Source of the DNA: Cherax quadricarinatus | Taxonomy: Eukaryota; Arthropoda; Malacostraca; Decapoda; Parastacidae | Assembly (NCBI RefSeq): GCF_038502225.1 | Contig: NC_091298.1 | Coordinates: forward strand, 36,994,344-37,058,343 | Length of the DNA: 64,000 bases | Reading direction: 5' to 3' | Part shown: in pieces, positions 1-12,355 of the stretch | How positions within the stretch are numbered: the stretch's first letter is position 1 | Layout of the letters: each line of letters begins with the position of its first letter | Program-made: the position numbers and the translations under genes | The notes under the pieces: generated by a model | Database searches by the model: none | What the model was told of the DNA's origin: nothing | The model's input: the letters and a program-made list of their open reading frames with translations, nothing else

Positions 1-1498
1 ATGCATTAAGTGGTAAGATGCGTTAAGTGGTAAGATGCATTAAGTGGTAAGAGGCGTTAAGTGGTAAGAAGCGTTAAGTGGTAAGATGCATTAAGTGGTA
101 AGATGCATTAAGTGGTAAGATGTGTTAAGTGGTAAGAGGCGTAAAGTGGTAAGAGGCGCTAAGTGGTAAGATGCGTTAAGTGGTAAGATGCATTAAGTGG
201 TAAGATGCGTTAAGTGGTAAGAGGCGTTAAGTGGTAACATGTATTAAGTGGTAAGATGCGTTAAATGGTAAGATGCGCTAAGTGGTAAGATGCATTAAGT
301 GGTAAGATGCATTAAGTGGTAAGATGCATTAAGTGGCAAGAGGCGTTAAGTGGTAACGTGCGTTAAGTGGTAAGATGCGTTAAGTGGTAAGATGCGTTAA
401 CTGGTAAGATGCATTAAGTGGTAAGAGGCGTTAAGTGGTAAGAGGCGTTAAGTGGTAACATGTATTAAGTGGTAAGATGCGTTAAGTGGTAAGATGCGTT
501 AAGTGGTAAGATGCATTAAGTGGTAAGATGCGTTAAGTGGTAAGATGCATTAATTGGTAAGAGGTGTTAAGTGGTAAGATGCGTCAAGTAGTAAGATGCT
601 TTAAGTGGTAAGATGCGTTAACTGGTAAGATGCATTAAGTGGTAAGAGGCGTTAAGTGGTAAGAGGCGTTAAGTGGTAAAAGGCGTTAAGTGGTAAGATG
701 CGTTAAGTGGTAAGAGGCGTAAAGTGGTAAGAGGCGCTAAGTGGTAAGATGCTTTAAGTGGTAAGATGCATTAAGTGGTAAGATGCGTTAAGTGGTAAGA
801 TGCATTAAGTGGTAAGAGGCGTTAAGTGGTAACATGCATTAAGTGGTGAGATGAGTTAAGTGGTAAGATGCATTAAGTGATAAGATGCATTAAGTGGTAA
901 GATGCGTTAAGTGGTAAGATGCGTTAAGTGGTAAGAGGCGTTAAGTGGTAACGTGCTTTAAGTGGTAAGATGCATTAAGTGGTAAGATGCGTTAAGTGGT
1001 AAGGTGCATTAAGTGGTAAGAGGCGTTAAGTGGTAAGATGCATTAAGTGGTAAGAGGCGTTAAGTGGTAACATGCATTAAGTGGTAAGATGCGTTAAGTG
1101 GTAAGATGCGTTAAGTGGTAAGATGCATTAAGTGGTAAGATGCGTTAAGTGGTAAGATGCATTAATTGGTAAGAGGCGTTAAGTGGTAAGATGCGTTAAG
1201 TGGTAAGATGCGTTAAGTGGTAAGATGCGTTAAGTGGTAAGATGCATTAAGTGGCAACATGCGTTGAGTGGTAAGAGGCGTTAATTAAGTGGTAAGATGC
1301 GTTAAGTGGTAAGATACGTTAAGTGGTAAGATGCATTAAGTGGTAAGAGGCGTTAAGTGGTAAGAGGCGTTAAGTGGTAAGATGCGTTAAGTGGTAAGAT
1401 GCATTAAGTGGTAACATGCGTTGAGTGGTAAGAGGCGTTAATTAAGTGGTAAGATGCGTTAAGTGGTAAGATGCGTTAAGTGGTAAGATGCATTAAGT
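1..1498. repeat. 17-bp tandem array
   Basis: About 88 tandem copies of a 17-bp unit (ATGCATTAAGTGGTAAG and variants) run from the window edge, so the array probably continues to the left. Variation is concentrated at a few sites: ATGCA, ATGCG, AGGCG and CATGC at the unit start. Two units near 1,285 and 1,440 carry an identical TTAATTAAG insertion, about 160 bp apart, which suggests local duplication of multi-unit blocks. The unit contains TAA in more than one frame and nothing is coded here. Confidence 0.97.
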
Positions 1499-1570
1499 AA
1501 AAGCAAGTGAAATAACTATGAAATAACTTCAGAATGTCATAAGAGAATTAGAAGTTAATGAAGAGATATT

Positions 1571-1802
1571 TTGTTCGACATTGTTCGACATTGTTCGACA
1601 TTGTTCGACATTGTTCGACATTGTTCGACACTGTTCGACATTGTTCGACATTGTTCGACACTGTTCGACATTGTTCGACATTGTTCGACATTGTTCGACA
1701 TTGTTCGACATTGTTCGACACTGTTCGACATTGTTCGGCATTGTTCGGCATTGTTCGACATTGTTCGACATTGTTCGACATTGTTCGACATTGTTCGACA
1801 TT
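1571..1802. repeat. 10-bp tandem array (TTGTTCGACA)
   Basis: About 23 copies of TTGTTCGACA with rare C or G substitutions. Because 10 is not a multiple of 3 and the unit has no stop in any phase, all six frames are open, giving a repeating 10-residue peptide (for example MSNNVEQCRT on the minus strand). This is a property of the repeat and not evidence for a gene. Flanking DNA on both sides is AT-rich and unique. Confidence 0.97.
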
Positions 1803-2311
1803 GGTACAAAAATAAGATTAACAATCAGTCGTAAACTTGATGATCGACAAACTTTAACTTTAATGTAATAAAAGAACTTCTCTTATATATTTAAGTTGGC
1901 TAAGTTATAAGTGTTCACTGGGAGTCGGAAAAAATAAAAATATAAAGTAACTGAACCGCAATTATAAAATCATAAGGAAAAGACCAATGATTAAATTATG
2001 GATATTAAATCAGCGCTTTTGTATATACATTTATTTTGAAGACGATAACTGTGTCGATGTGTGTGCACTCAATGTGCAATATATATACTACCAGGAGACA
2101 TCTTTCAGTATATAGACACTTCAAGTTTATTAGTTTACTGTAACCCCAATACACCTATATTTAGTACAGGTAGTGAACAGGTGACATGCAGATTTAGTGT
2201 CCTCGTGTGTTGATACATTTGAACAATTAATCAAGACTCCAAGAGTTCATTGTTCTCTTGACGGGACAGATTAGCTGAGGAGTACTGACGCAAGGTTTTA
2301 TCTTCATATTT
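1803..2311. other. AT-rich unique spacer, nothing recognised
   Basis: About 500 bp of AT-rich sequence between the 10-bp array and the 58-bp monomers. I see no open frame of note, no terminal repeat and no RNA-like motif. Confidence 0.6.
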
Positions 2312-2735
2312 CACCTGACAGGAGAGACTATATATGTATGTAGTGACCCCAGAACCTCACCTCACTCTTCACCTGACAGGAGAGACTATATAAGTATTGA
2401 CCATAGAACCTCACCTCACTCTTCACCTGACAGGAGAGACTATATATGCTTGTAGTGACCCCAGAGCCTAGACGGGTCATCGCAAGATTGGGACCCGTGC
2501 CAGGACTATGGTCTTGGCGAACATTATACATACAGAGCCTCACCTCACTCTTCACCTGACAGGAGAGACTATATATGTATGTAGTGACCCCAGAGCCTCA
2601 CCTCACTCTTCACCTGACAGGAGAGACTATATATGTATGTAGTGACCCCAGAGCCTCACCTCACTCTTCACCTGACAGGAGGTACTATATAAGTAGTGAC
2701 CTCAGAACCTCACCTCACTCTTCACCTGACAGGAG
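2312..2735 (+). repeat. 58-bp monomers upstream of Jockey-like LINE copy 1
   Basis: Imperfect tandem copies of a 58-bp unit built on CACCTGACAGGAGAGACTAT, a TATATATG stretch and AGTGACCCCAGAGCCT. The conserved CACCTGACAGG core recurs at about 2,312, 2,370, 2,423, 2,553, 2,611, 2,669 and 2,723. An unrelated stretch of about 70 bp interrupts the array near 2,467-2,537. The same unit occurs at 6,066-6,190 immediately before a LINE ORF1, so it is best read as a tandem 5' UTR or promoter monomer, as in some LINEs. That role is inference from position only. Confidence 0.8.
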
Positions 2736-3017
2736 ATACTGCATCCACCTTCGCCCACTCCTCCACCACAACCAAAACTTCATCCAGGTCCAACTCCACC
2801 TCCTCCAGACAAAATCCACTCAAACCTAAACCTGCCCCAACTTCTGACAGACAGACCAAAGAACATAAAAACAGATCCATCTCTTCCTCCCCCTCCAGGA
2901 AACGGGTCTGTAGCACCTACAAACACATCCACTGATGGCACCACTCTCACGGGCTTTAATCCAAACTCCTCCCCCGACATTAACTTTGCTATGACGAAAC
3001 CATTAAATCATGTTTAA
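2736..3017 (+). pseudogene. C-terminal remnant of LINE ORF1 (Jockey-like)
   Basis: A proline- and threonine-rich open stretch runs from the last 58-bp monomer to a TAA at 3,015-3,017. It ends with MTKPLNHV, and its stop codon overlaps the ATG of the next ORF (3,010) by 8 nt. A short ORF1/ORF2 overlap of this kind is usual in Jockey-type LINEs. The zinc-knuckle part of ORF1 expected upstream is missing, so the copy has lost most of ORF1 between the monomers and this tail. A second frame is also open to 2,935, so the true frame upstream of about 2,935 is uncertain. Confidence 0.5.
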
Positions 3018-5756
3018 GGTGATTCAGTTCAACGTACGTTCTTACTTTACAATTAGACTGGCCGAGCTCCTTGAAGCAGAGAGGCCAGATATTGTTTTGT
3101 TAAACAGTACCTGCCTCAAAGCCCCTCAACGTATCCGCCATTATGGTTATACTGCACTACAGTCCCCCTATGATCCCCACGATGGGGTTGCCATCCTTGT
3201 CAAATCCAACATAAAACACGAATTTCTCCTAATCCCTTTTATACAACAACACTGTCTTGCGGTCAGAATACACACCCACCTTGGCCCCTTTATCTTTTTC
3301 ACCACCTATGCTAGCCCAAACACTACTCTCAACATACACGACCTCTCCTTAGTCTTCAACTACACCAACACACCAACTTACCTACTAGCTGACATGAATG
3401 CCAAACACACCGCCTTTCATCACACCAGTAACAACCAACTTGGTCACCAATTACTCAACTTCACAAACCACAAACACCTAGTTCACCTCGGCCCAGACTT
3501 CAACACCTTCTACAATCACACTGGCCAAGGCAAACCCGACATCATTCTGGCAAACCGAGCCAGCTCTCTCTTTCAGCACTACATATTACCTGGCCCTATT
3601 ACAGGCTCTGATCACATTCCCGTCATCTTACACATCTCCTCCAACCCTATCCTCATCCCGGCCACACCTTCCTTCTCCTACAAGAACGCTGACTGGGATG
3701 CCTTCAAACAACACATAGATAATGCTAACCTCACCTATGACTACAACAACCCATCTCTGACATTGACACTCAACTTTCTCTCATCCAAGACACCATTACA
3801 CAAGCAGCCAACACCGCAATACCAAAGAAAACTCACACCACTCATTATTCCTTTAACCCCTCAATCAGAACAAGAAGGCTAATTATATGTTACCACAACC
3901 GCTTTCTCTACAACACACATAGATTAAATCAAGCCCGATTAGATCTCACTTACCTCAAAAACAACATTCTACACAGTCTAGACCAAGACCACAACAATCA
4001 CTGGTCACAGCTCATACTACAAGCGGACAAACAGCGTATCAAAAACACCAAAGCCTTCTGGAACTTTATCAAAAAAATCAGAGGCACCACTCCAACCAAC
4101 AAATTCAAACACATCACCCACAACAACACACACATCTCAGACCCGCAGGCTGCTACTAACATCTTCAAACACATCTGGGAGAACATCTTCCACCCTCACC
4201 CACCCCACCCTAACGCTATTCAACACATTCAGAACATAGAACACTGGAACACTACACACACACACGAAACAACACCAGACAGCCACATCCATCTGGACTC
4301 TCTTACCTCCTCCCAAGAACTTGACACTCCTTTCAACAACACAGACGTTAAAACTCTCCTCAGACACCTTCCTCCCAAGGCCCCTGGTGCCTCTGGCCTA
4401 AACCATATTATCCTGAAACACCTAACTGGCTCTATTATTACTGCCTACACAAACCTCCTCAATGCCTCCCTTGCCTCTGGATACTTCCCTTCCCTCTTCA
4501 AAGCTGCTACTGCTATCCTCCTTCCTAAACCCAATAAAGACCACTCTGACCCTAGAAACTATCGCCCTATCAGCCTCCTCGAAACTTTAGGAAAACTCTT
4601 TGAAAAACTCATCAATCATCGCCTTCGCAGATACCTGGAACACAATTCTCTACTTTCTGATGGCCAGTTTGGCTTCAGAACACACAGATCCACACAGGAT
4701 GCCATTAACATCATTCTCAACTACATCCACATCAACACAAAACAAAGAAACAGGACAGCCCTGGTTGCAAAAGACGTTGTAAAAGCCTTTGACACTGTCT
4801 GGCACGAAGGGCTCAAGTACAAACTCTGCACTAACTTCAACCTGTCTCTCAATACTCGTAAACTCCTCTGCAACTTCCTAGACGGCCGTACCATGAAAAT
4901 CAAATTCCTTCACACTTCACACTAAATGCCGGAGTACCCCAGGGATCTGTCCTCTCCCCTACCCTCTACATTTTATACACTAACGACTTTCCAACACCTG
5001 TATACCACAACTCCATCACACTAGCCTGTGCAGACGACATTACACAACTTATCACTCATGCCAATATACATACACTCGCACACAAAACACAAAATGAGGT
5101 CGACAGGATAGCCAACTGGGAACAAAAATGGAGGATCAAAACCAATGCAGCTAAATCCAGCATTACGTATTTTAACTACAGGAAATGTGATCCTCCATTA
5201 CCTGTCGAGCTCAGAACAGCTGACACCCGCACTTACATCCCCATCACACAATCTGTCACTGTCCTTGACGTTAATCTTGACTACCTTCTTCGTTTACAAG
5301 GACACATTCACACAAGGCATGCAGTAGCTAGTAAGGCCCTTGCGGGCCTCTACAAGCTGAAACATGCCACTCAACGCACCAAACTACACCTCTACAAATC
5401 CCTAATACGTCCTCTGATAGCTTACTCTCCTCTAGCCCTCTCTCTTGCAGCAAAAACGAACTTACTTAAACTGCAGCTGGGTGCTTGATGTCAGATGGGA
5501 GGACTTCACCACAAGCGAGTCTCTCCATGCCCAATTAGACATCCCTGCGCTGAATCTGTACTGGAAGACGCTCAGTGACAGACAGATAGACAAACTTGAG
5601 ACACGACATGACTACTGGACCTCTCTCCTTGACGAAGACATTCACAAACAACAACCTTTTCGCCTTCACAACACAACCTTTTCTACTCCTTGCATGATCC
5701 TGCTCCTAACCCTATTTACAAATAATCTTGGATTCGCTGACAGGTACCTTCTATGA
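3010..5756 (+). pseudogene. Jockey-like LINE ORF2 (endonuclease + reverse transcriptase), frameshifted
   Basis: The first 290 codons (3,010-3,882) form an apurinic-type endonuclease: FNVRS near the start, LADMNAKHTAF where GDFN-type catalytic residues are expected, and GSDHIPV near the end. The RT follows in other frames: fingers (PKAPGASGLNHI, NYRPISLLETLGKLFEKL), FGFRTHRST, then KAFDTVWH; after another shift GVPQGSVLSPTLY; and the catalytic box reads CADD instead of FADD. The C-terminal tail (TTSESLHAQLDIPALNLYW) is in yet another frame. I count at least three frame changes, near 3,876, 4,905 and 5,450-5,480. The order and motifs match the Jockey clade. The copy is dead. Its 5' partner is the ORF1 tail just upstream and its 3' UTR follows to about 6,065. 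Confidence 0.9.
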
Positions 5757-6065
5757 CAGGTACCATTCTCTGACCCACGTTCGCCTTAGCTTTTGGGTTA
5801 AGACATGGCCCAGTTCTACACTCCTCTCTAGCGCTAAACGTCGCATGTCCCTTCCTCCCCTCTCACCCCCACCGGAGTCCCAACAGAAGAGCCTGAATAT
5901 CTCTTCTCAATATCTGTCCCACGATCGCCTTCGCTGCTGAGTTAAGCCCTGGCTCTATTTCTACGATTAAGAACACTCCTCTCCAACACTATTCTTCGTC
6001 TGTCCCGTCTTCCCCGCTCATCCCATTTGGGATCTTACCTGAACTTTCGTTCGTTCGTTCGTTAC
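5757..6065 (+). other. 3' UTR and tail of Jockey-like LINE copy 1
   Basis: Non-coding C/T-rich sequence after the ORF2 tail, ending in a short (TTCG)n run at about 6,045-6,063. It directly abuts the 58-bp monomers of the next copy, so the two remnants are head to tail with no spacer. The boundary is placed by the simple-sequence tail and the first monomer. Confidence 0.55.
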
Positions 6066-6190
6066 CTCGCCTCACTCTTCACCTGACAGGAGAGACTATA
6101 TATGTATGTAGTGACTCCAGAGCCTCGCCTCACTCTTCACCTGACAGGAGGTACTATATAAGTAGTGACCATAGAGCCTCGCGTTACATT
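6066..6190 (+). repeat. 58-bp monomers upstream of Jockey-like ORF1 (copy 2)
   Basis: Two copies of the same 58-bp unit seen at 2,312-2,735, with CACCTGACAGGAG at about 6,079 and 6,139. They lead into an ORF1-like reading frame. Their presence before two LINE fragments supports a 5' UTR monomer role (inference). Confidence 0.75.
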
Positions 6191-6291
6191 ATCGCACAGC
6201 AGACGTAGACCACACTTCACGACGCACTTCTCGAACAGGGTAAAGATCAAACCAGAGAGTGGGATAATCAATGACTCGTCCAAGCTAGTAC

Positions 6292-7645
6292 TTGCAGCTG
6301 TCGTCAGTGGCAGACTGCAAGTCAAGTTTAATGCGATTCTGTCGCTCAAAGAGGCCTTCGTTATCGTCTGTATTGACGACACCGAGGCTGAAAAAACTCA
6401 TTACCACCACTGCTACAACCACTCGACGAGATCAGGGATTTATTGTCTTGACTTCCCCAGCTCTGAGGGCCAGAACTGGGTTCCTCAAGAGACTCGACAG
6501 GCTCATCACTGCCCAGGCTACCGAAGAAATCAAGTCGTCCATTGAAGCACAGAACCCTTGGGCCAAGGTGGAATTCATTATCAAAATACCCAATGCTTCC
6601 TCAATGTTGAAGGCCACATTCAGTGACGTCAACATGGCAGCCAGAGCTCTCGCTGAGGAACTGGCTATTCACTACTTCCACATCAATCCAGCCTTCCTCG
6701 AAGCAGAAAAATTCCATCAAATTCAACAGTGTTCCAACTGTTACTCACACCTACATACCACCAAAGACTCCCCTGCCAAGAATAAGTTCTGCTCAACCTG
6801 CGGCCAAGAAGGTCATGACTTCAAGACGTCCACTACTGCCTCTCCACCTAAATGTGCCCAACCAGACGAGATATACTTAAAAAACAACTCCAACAACAAC
6901 AAAAAAAAACCACTGCACAAGCGACTACATATGCTGCTATTACCAAGCTTCAAGCAGATACTACCAAGATTCTTCAAGCCACGTAAGCTGCATCTACCAC
7001 TTCTTCGCCAGCTCTTGCTGGCGACTCCACCAAGATTTTTTACTGCATCATGTATGCTCATGTGCAGAATGTAGCTGAACCTGGTTCCTTCAACACCACC
7101 ATCAACGAACTCTTCAAGCTCAACAACATTCCTGGTTTCACATTCCCTGCATCTCCACCTTCCACAGAGATCATAAAATCCACTGCAAATGTCGCCAACA
7201 TTACCACTGCTCCACCGCTACCACACTTTCCTCCCGACACAGAGATGGACCAATCAGAGACCAGTGAGACGCCGACCGATTCCACCAATGAAAGTCCACC
7301 AGCGCCTGCTTCCACCTCCGTCACAACGGACCAATCAGACGCCTCACCTCAATCGTCTCAGCCGCCAGCCAAGAAGGTTAAAACACAAGAGCCTTGGGAT
7401 GCATCCCTACGTACTACCGCCACTCCTTCACAAGAAGTCCAGTTCTTGCCTGGTGTATACTTCTACACAACCAACCAGAATGAGAACGCAATGTACACTC
7501 CAGAAATTATTCAACGCCTCCACAACGGGACAGTCAAGTTCACCTGCGACTCAACTCGATCATTCACCACTGAATCCTTGATCAACCTACTCTCAAAAAG
7601 TCACTGCTTTGTGGCACTCGTCCGGTTTAGGCCTTCCACTGAGCG
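6292..7645 (+). pseudogene. LINE ORF1, gag-like with CCHC zinc knuckles, truncated by the palindrome
   Basis: The frame from 6,292 to about 7,074 encodes a basic N-terminal part, an RRM-like middle (IVLTSPALRARTGFLKRLD through AARALAEELAIHYFHIN) and cysteine-rich knuckles from about 6,730 (CSNCYSHLHTT, then FCSTCGQEGHDFK). This resembles Jockey-type ORF1 nucleic-acid-binding proteins. Reading continues after a frame change near 7,050-7,075 into a Ser/Thr/Pro-rich stretch with PPAKKVKTQE, a possible nuclear signal, and YTPEIIQRLHNGTVKF. It then stops matching anything at the palindrome edge (7,646). It has the same 58-bp monomers in front as copy 1, so it probably belongs to the same family. 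ORF2 is absent here. Confidence 0.75.
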
Positions 7646-7740
7646 GTGTTCCGGTCTAGGACCAGCAGCTGGAGGGTCACCTTTTCACACCTAGGTGTTA
7701 CTTCCGGTTTTGACCATGACCTCGCCCTCGAGACTACCTC

Positions 7741-7965
7741 ACCCTTGACCCCCCAACCAGTACCCCCTCCCCACGACCCCCCCTTCGCGACCCCCGCCCC
7801 GCGCGCCCGCGCGCCCGCGCGCCCGCCCGCGCCCTTCGCGACCCCCGCCCGCGCGCCCGCCCGCGCGCCCCGCCCCGCCCGCGCGCCCGCCCGCGCCCTT
7901 CGCGAGCCCCGCCCGCGCCTTCTGCTGCGCCTTCTGCAGCGTCATCCGGATCGCCCCCGCGCCTC
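7741..7965. repeat. Extremely GC-rich block, left arm
   Basis: Dense CGCGCCCG and GACCCCCGCCCG units make a CpG-rich island of about 225 bp in otherwise AT-rich DNA. The mirrored copy is at 22,282-22,508. CpG density this high inside an array suggests recent origin or protection from methylation-driven decay (inference). No coding signal. Confidence 0.85.
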
Positions 7966-7989
7966 GAATTTTTTTCCGATTTTTTTCGA

Positions 7990-8710
7990 ATTTTTTTTGA
8001 ATTTCATTTTCTTGTGCTCTCCATCTCCTCGGATCAAGGTTTTTGGATTCCCCCCTATGGGGTTTTTCGAAATTCTCCATCTCCTCAGATCAAATTTTTT
8101 GGGTACCCCTCCTTTCACCCCCATCCCCAAACAATTTCTCGAAATCAAATTCTCCATCTCCTTGGATCAAGTTTTTTTTGGGTACCCCTCCTTTCACCCC
8201 AAATTTTCTCGACAATACCATGACTCCATCTCCTCGGATCAAGTTTTTTGGATCCCCCCTATGGGGTTTTCGAAATTCTCCATCTCCTTGGATCAAATTT
8301 TTGGATTACCCCTCCCACTTTCACCCCCATCCCAAAATTTCTCGATATTACAAGTTTTTGCATTCCCCCCTATGGGGGTTTTCGAAATTCTCCATCTCCT
8401 CAGATCAAATTTTTAAGGTTCCCCCTCCCACTTTCACCCCCCCCAATCCCAAAAATTTCTCGATAATACAAGTTTTTGGATTCACCCCCCCCCCCCCCCT
8501 ATGGGGGTTTTGAATTTCTTATGATCACCTTGGATCAAATTTTTGGATTACCCCTCCCACTTTCACCCACCCCCCAACCTCAAATTTTTCTCGATAATAC
8601 CAAGTTTTTGGATTCCCTCCTATGGGGTTTTCGAAATTCCTCGGATCAAAGTTTTTGGAATCCCCCCTCTGGGGGTAAGCATTCAAAATAGACTCCTCCT
8701 ATGGGGGCAT
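7990..8710. repeat. CCCCTATGGGG cassette array, left arm
   Basis: An irregular tandem of cassettes, each containing CTCCATCTCCTCGGATCAA, a TTTTTGGATTCCCCC run, the palindromic CCCCTATGGGG and a TTTTCGAAATT stretch, spaced roughly 55-110 bp apart. Other cassettes carry TCACCCCCATCCC and a CTCGA-AT element. The mirror copy is at 21,537-22,258. Long open frames across it are side effects of the repeats. Confidence 0.85.
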
Positions 8711-8749
8711 GCTTACTACAGGTCTAAACATCTTCCCCTTATTATTTTA

Positions 8750-11700
8750 AAATGAACTAAAAGTTTCCGCTCATTAAGTCAAATGAACTAAGAAGGGTGT
8801 TTACTCGGCGGGCAGTGACGTCACGCGCACACAGGTTGAATCAGGTCGCCCCCTATGTCAGTGACGTCACGTGATGACCGCGCACACAGGTTGAATCTTG
8901 TCTACCCTTTTACCCACCCTCCCAAACCCTCACACTCCAACCAACACCTCACAATTTTCACTCATAACCCCCAATTTTTCTCGTTTTAACCCTTTTAGTT
9001 CATTAAAGTTAATAAGGGGACACATGCATCAGAAAGTCACCACATCGCTTACATCCACTTTCGTTAAATTCACTACTCACAATTTTACATATTACGAAGT
9101 TAAATACGCACTTTTACTTTGAACATCTTCAAAACACTCTCATAAATCATTTGAATACTCACAAAAAATACCTTTATACATTTCCAAACAACACTGAAAT
9201 ACTCCAAAATCATCATTCGAACACCCCCAAATCATCTCTGAATACTCCCAGAACACCTTCATAAGTACTCTTGCACATCATTTGAACACCTTCATAAGTA
9301 CTCTCTTAATCATTTGTACACCTTCAAAAAACACCTTTGAATACTCACATAAACACCCTTGAACACCTTCAAAACACCTTTGAATATCGTTTTTAAACTA
9401 ATTTCATCACAACCCACTTATATCATCTTTTTTCGGTAACTCTAATTCGACTACACTACCCTCATCAATTACCAACAAATTTTACTCGTTTTAACTAATG
9501 TCATCACTGTAACCAAGATTTTCACAAAAAAAAAAAAAAACTCTATGACACCTAACACACACGCACACACACACCCCACAACACCCACAATTTTTCTCGT
9601 TTTAACCCTTTTAGTTCATTAAAGTTATTAAGGGGACACAATACATCAGAAAAAAAGTCACAAAAACTAACTCAAACACTTTACTTTGAACACCCCCAAA
9701 ACACTCTCATAATCATTTGAATACTCACATAAACACCTTTGAACACCTTCAAAACACCTTTGAACACCTTCAAAACACCCTTGAACACCTTCAAAACACC
9801 CTTGAACACCTTCAAAAACAACATTTGAACACACTCAAAACACCTTTGAACATTTCCAAAACACTATTTGAGTACTCCCAAATAAGATTTTACATCTCTA
9901 ATTTATCTGCACTTTCATTAAATTACAACTCATCCCTCAGTCTCCAGACTAGGCATTTTCTCGTTTTTACCCTTTTAGTTCATTAAAGTTATTAAGGGGA
10001 CACAATACATCAGAAAAAAAAAAAGTCACAAAAACTAACTCAAACACTTTACTTTGAACACCCCCAAAAACACTCTCATAATCATTTGTACACCTTCAAA
10101 AAACACCTTTGAACACCTTCAAAACACCCTTGAACACCCTTGATCACCTTCAAAAAACAACATTTGAACACACTCAAAACACCTTTGAACACCTTTGAAC
10201 ATTTCCAAACAACACTGAAACACTTCCAAAAAACACAATTTGAGTACTCCCAATTACACCACTGATTACTACTAAAACACCGCTGAATTCAATCAAAACA
10301 CCCTTCAACACCTTCAAACACCCTTGAACACCTTCAAAACACTCTTGAACACCTTCAAAAACACCTTTGAACATTTCCAAAACACTATTTGAGTACTCCC
10401 AATTACACCACTGAATACTACTAAAACACCGATGAATTCAATCAAAACACCCTTCAACACCTTCAAAACACCTTTGAACACCTTTGAACATTTCCAAAAA
10501 ACACTCTCATAATCATTTGAACACACTCAAAACACCTTTGAATAACCTCAAAACACCTTTGAACACCTTCAAAACACCCTTGAACACCCTTGATCACCTT
10601 CAAAAAAAAACAACATTTGAACACACTCAAAACACCTTTGAACACTTCCAAAAAACACAATTTGAGTACTCCCAATTACACCACTGAATACTACTAAAAC
10701 ACCGCTGAATTCAATCAAAACACCCTTCAACACCTTCAAAACACCTTTGAACACCTTTGAACATTTCCAAAACACTATTTGAGTACTCCCAATTACACCA
10801 CTGATTACTACTAAAACACCGCTGAATTCAATCAAAACACCCTTCATCACCTTCAAACACCCTTGAACACACTCAAAACACCCTTCAACACCTTCAAAAC
10901 ACCTTTGAACACCTTCAAAACACCTTTGAACACATTCAAAACACTCTCATAATCATTTGAACACACTCAAAACACCTTTTGAACACCTTTGAACACCTTC
11001 AAAACACCCTTGAACACCCTTGATCACCTTCAAAAAACAACATTTGAACACACTCAAAACACCTTTTGAACACCTTTGAACACCTTTGAACACCCTTGAT
11101 CACCTTCAAAAAACAACATTTGAACACACTCAAAACACCTTTGAACATTTCCAAACAACACTGAAACACTTCCAAAAACACCATTTGAGTACTCCCAAAT
11201 ACACCACTGAATACTAAAACACCACTGAATACACTCAAAACACCACCAAAATCACCATAAACTAAGATCAACACCCACATCCCACAACACCCACAACCCA
11301 CAACACCCACAATTTTTTCTCGTTTTATCTAATTTCATCAGAAAAAGTCCCAACAACAACCCACTTATAACATTTTTTTTTCGGTATCTCTAGTTCGACA
11401 ACAACACCCACAACACCCACATCCCAGAACACCCATGAACATTTCCAAAACACTATTTGAGTACTCCCAATTACACCACTGATTACTACTAAAACACCGC
11501 TGAATTCAATCAAAACACCCTTCAACACCTTCAAACACCCTTGAACACCTTCAAAACACTCTTGAACACTTTCAAAAACACCTTTGAACATTTCCAATCA
11601 ACACTGAAACACTTCCAAAAAACACAATTTGAGTACTCCCAATTACACCACTGATTACTACTAAAACACCGCTGAATTCAATCAAAACACTCTTCATCAC

Positions 11701-12318
11701 CTTCAAACACCCTTGAACACACTCAAAACACCCTTCAACACCTTCAAAAACACCTTTGAACACCTTCAAAACACATTTGAACACATTCAAAACACTCTCA
11801 TAATCATTTGAACACACTCAAAACACCTTTGAATAACCTCAAAACACCTTTGAACGCCTTCAAATCACCCTTGAACACCCTTGATCACCTTCAAAAAAAA
11901 CAACATTTGAACACACTCAAAACACCTTTGAACACCTTTGAACATTTCCAAACAACACTGAAACACTTCCAAAAACACCATTTGAGTACTCCCAAATACA
12001 CCACTGAATACTAAAACACCACTGAATACACTCAAAACACCACCAAAATCACCATAAACTTAGATCAACACCCACATCCCACAACACCCACAACCCACAA
12101 CACCCACAATTTTTTCTCGTTTTATCTAATTTCATCAGAAAGTCACAACACCCACACCTCCCATTTTTTTCTCGTTTTAACCCTTTTAGTTCATTAAAGT
12201 TAATAAGGGGGCACACTACATCAGAAAAAGTCACAAAAACAACCCACTTATAACGTCTTTTCGGTATCTCTAGTTCGACAACAACACCCACATCCCACAA
12301 CACCCACATCCCACATCC
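8750..12318. repeat. 21-bp-motif minisatellite region, left arm
   Basis: Degenerate tandem sequence built on a 21-bp motif of the type CTTGAACACCTTCAAAACACC. Larger modules are interspersed: TTTTCTCGTTTTAACCC followed by TTAGTTCATTAAAGTTATTA and a ggggacaca/cagaaaaagtcac stretch recur at about 8,975, 9,594, 9,959 and 12,165. Another module contains GAGTACTCCCAATTACACCA. No gene is supported. Mirrored at 17,956-21,420. Confidence 0.85.
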
Positions 12319-12355
12319 CACACACACACACACACACACACATACACACACATCC
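12319..12355. repeat. (CA)n microsatellite, left arm
   Basis: A short CA tract directly abutting the TTAGG-type array. The right arm has the matching (TG)n at about 17,920-17,955. Confidence 0.9.

Noticed and set aside
1529..1868. Six overlapping open frames of about 90 codons
   Set aside because: All are translations of the 10-bp repeat; no start context, no domain, open only because the unit lacks stops.
7646..8513. Pro/Phe/Ser-rich frames up to 256 codons in the GC-rich and cassette blocks
   Set aside because: They follow the repeat cassettes and exist in several frames at once, as expected for tandem repeats.
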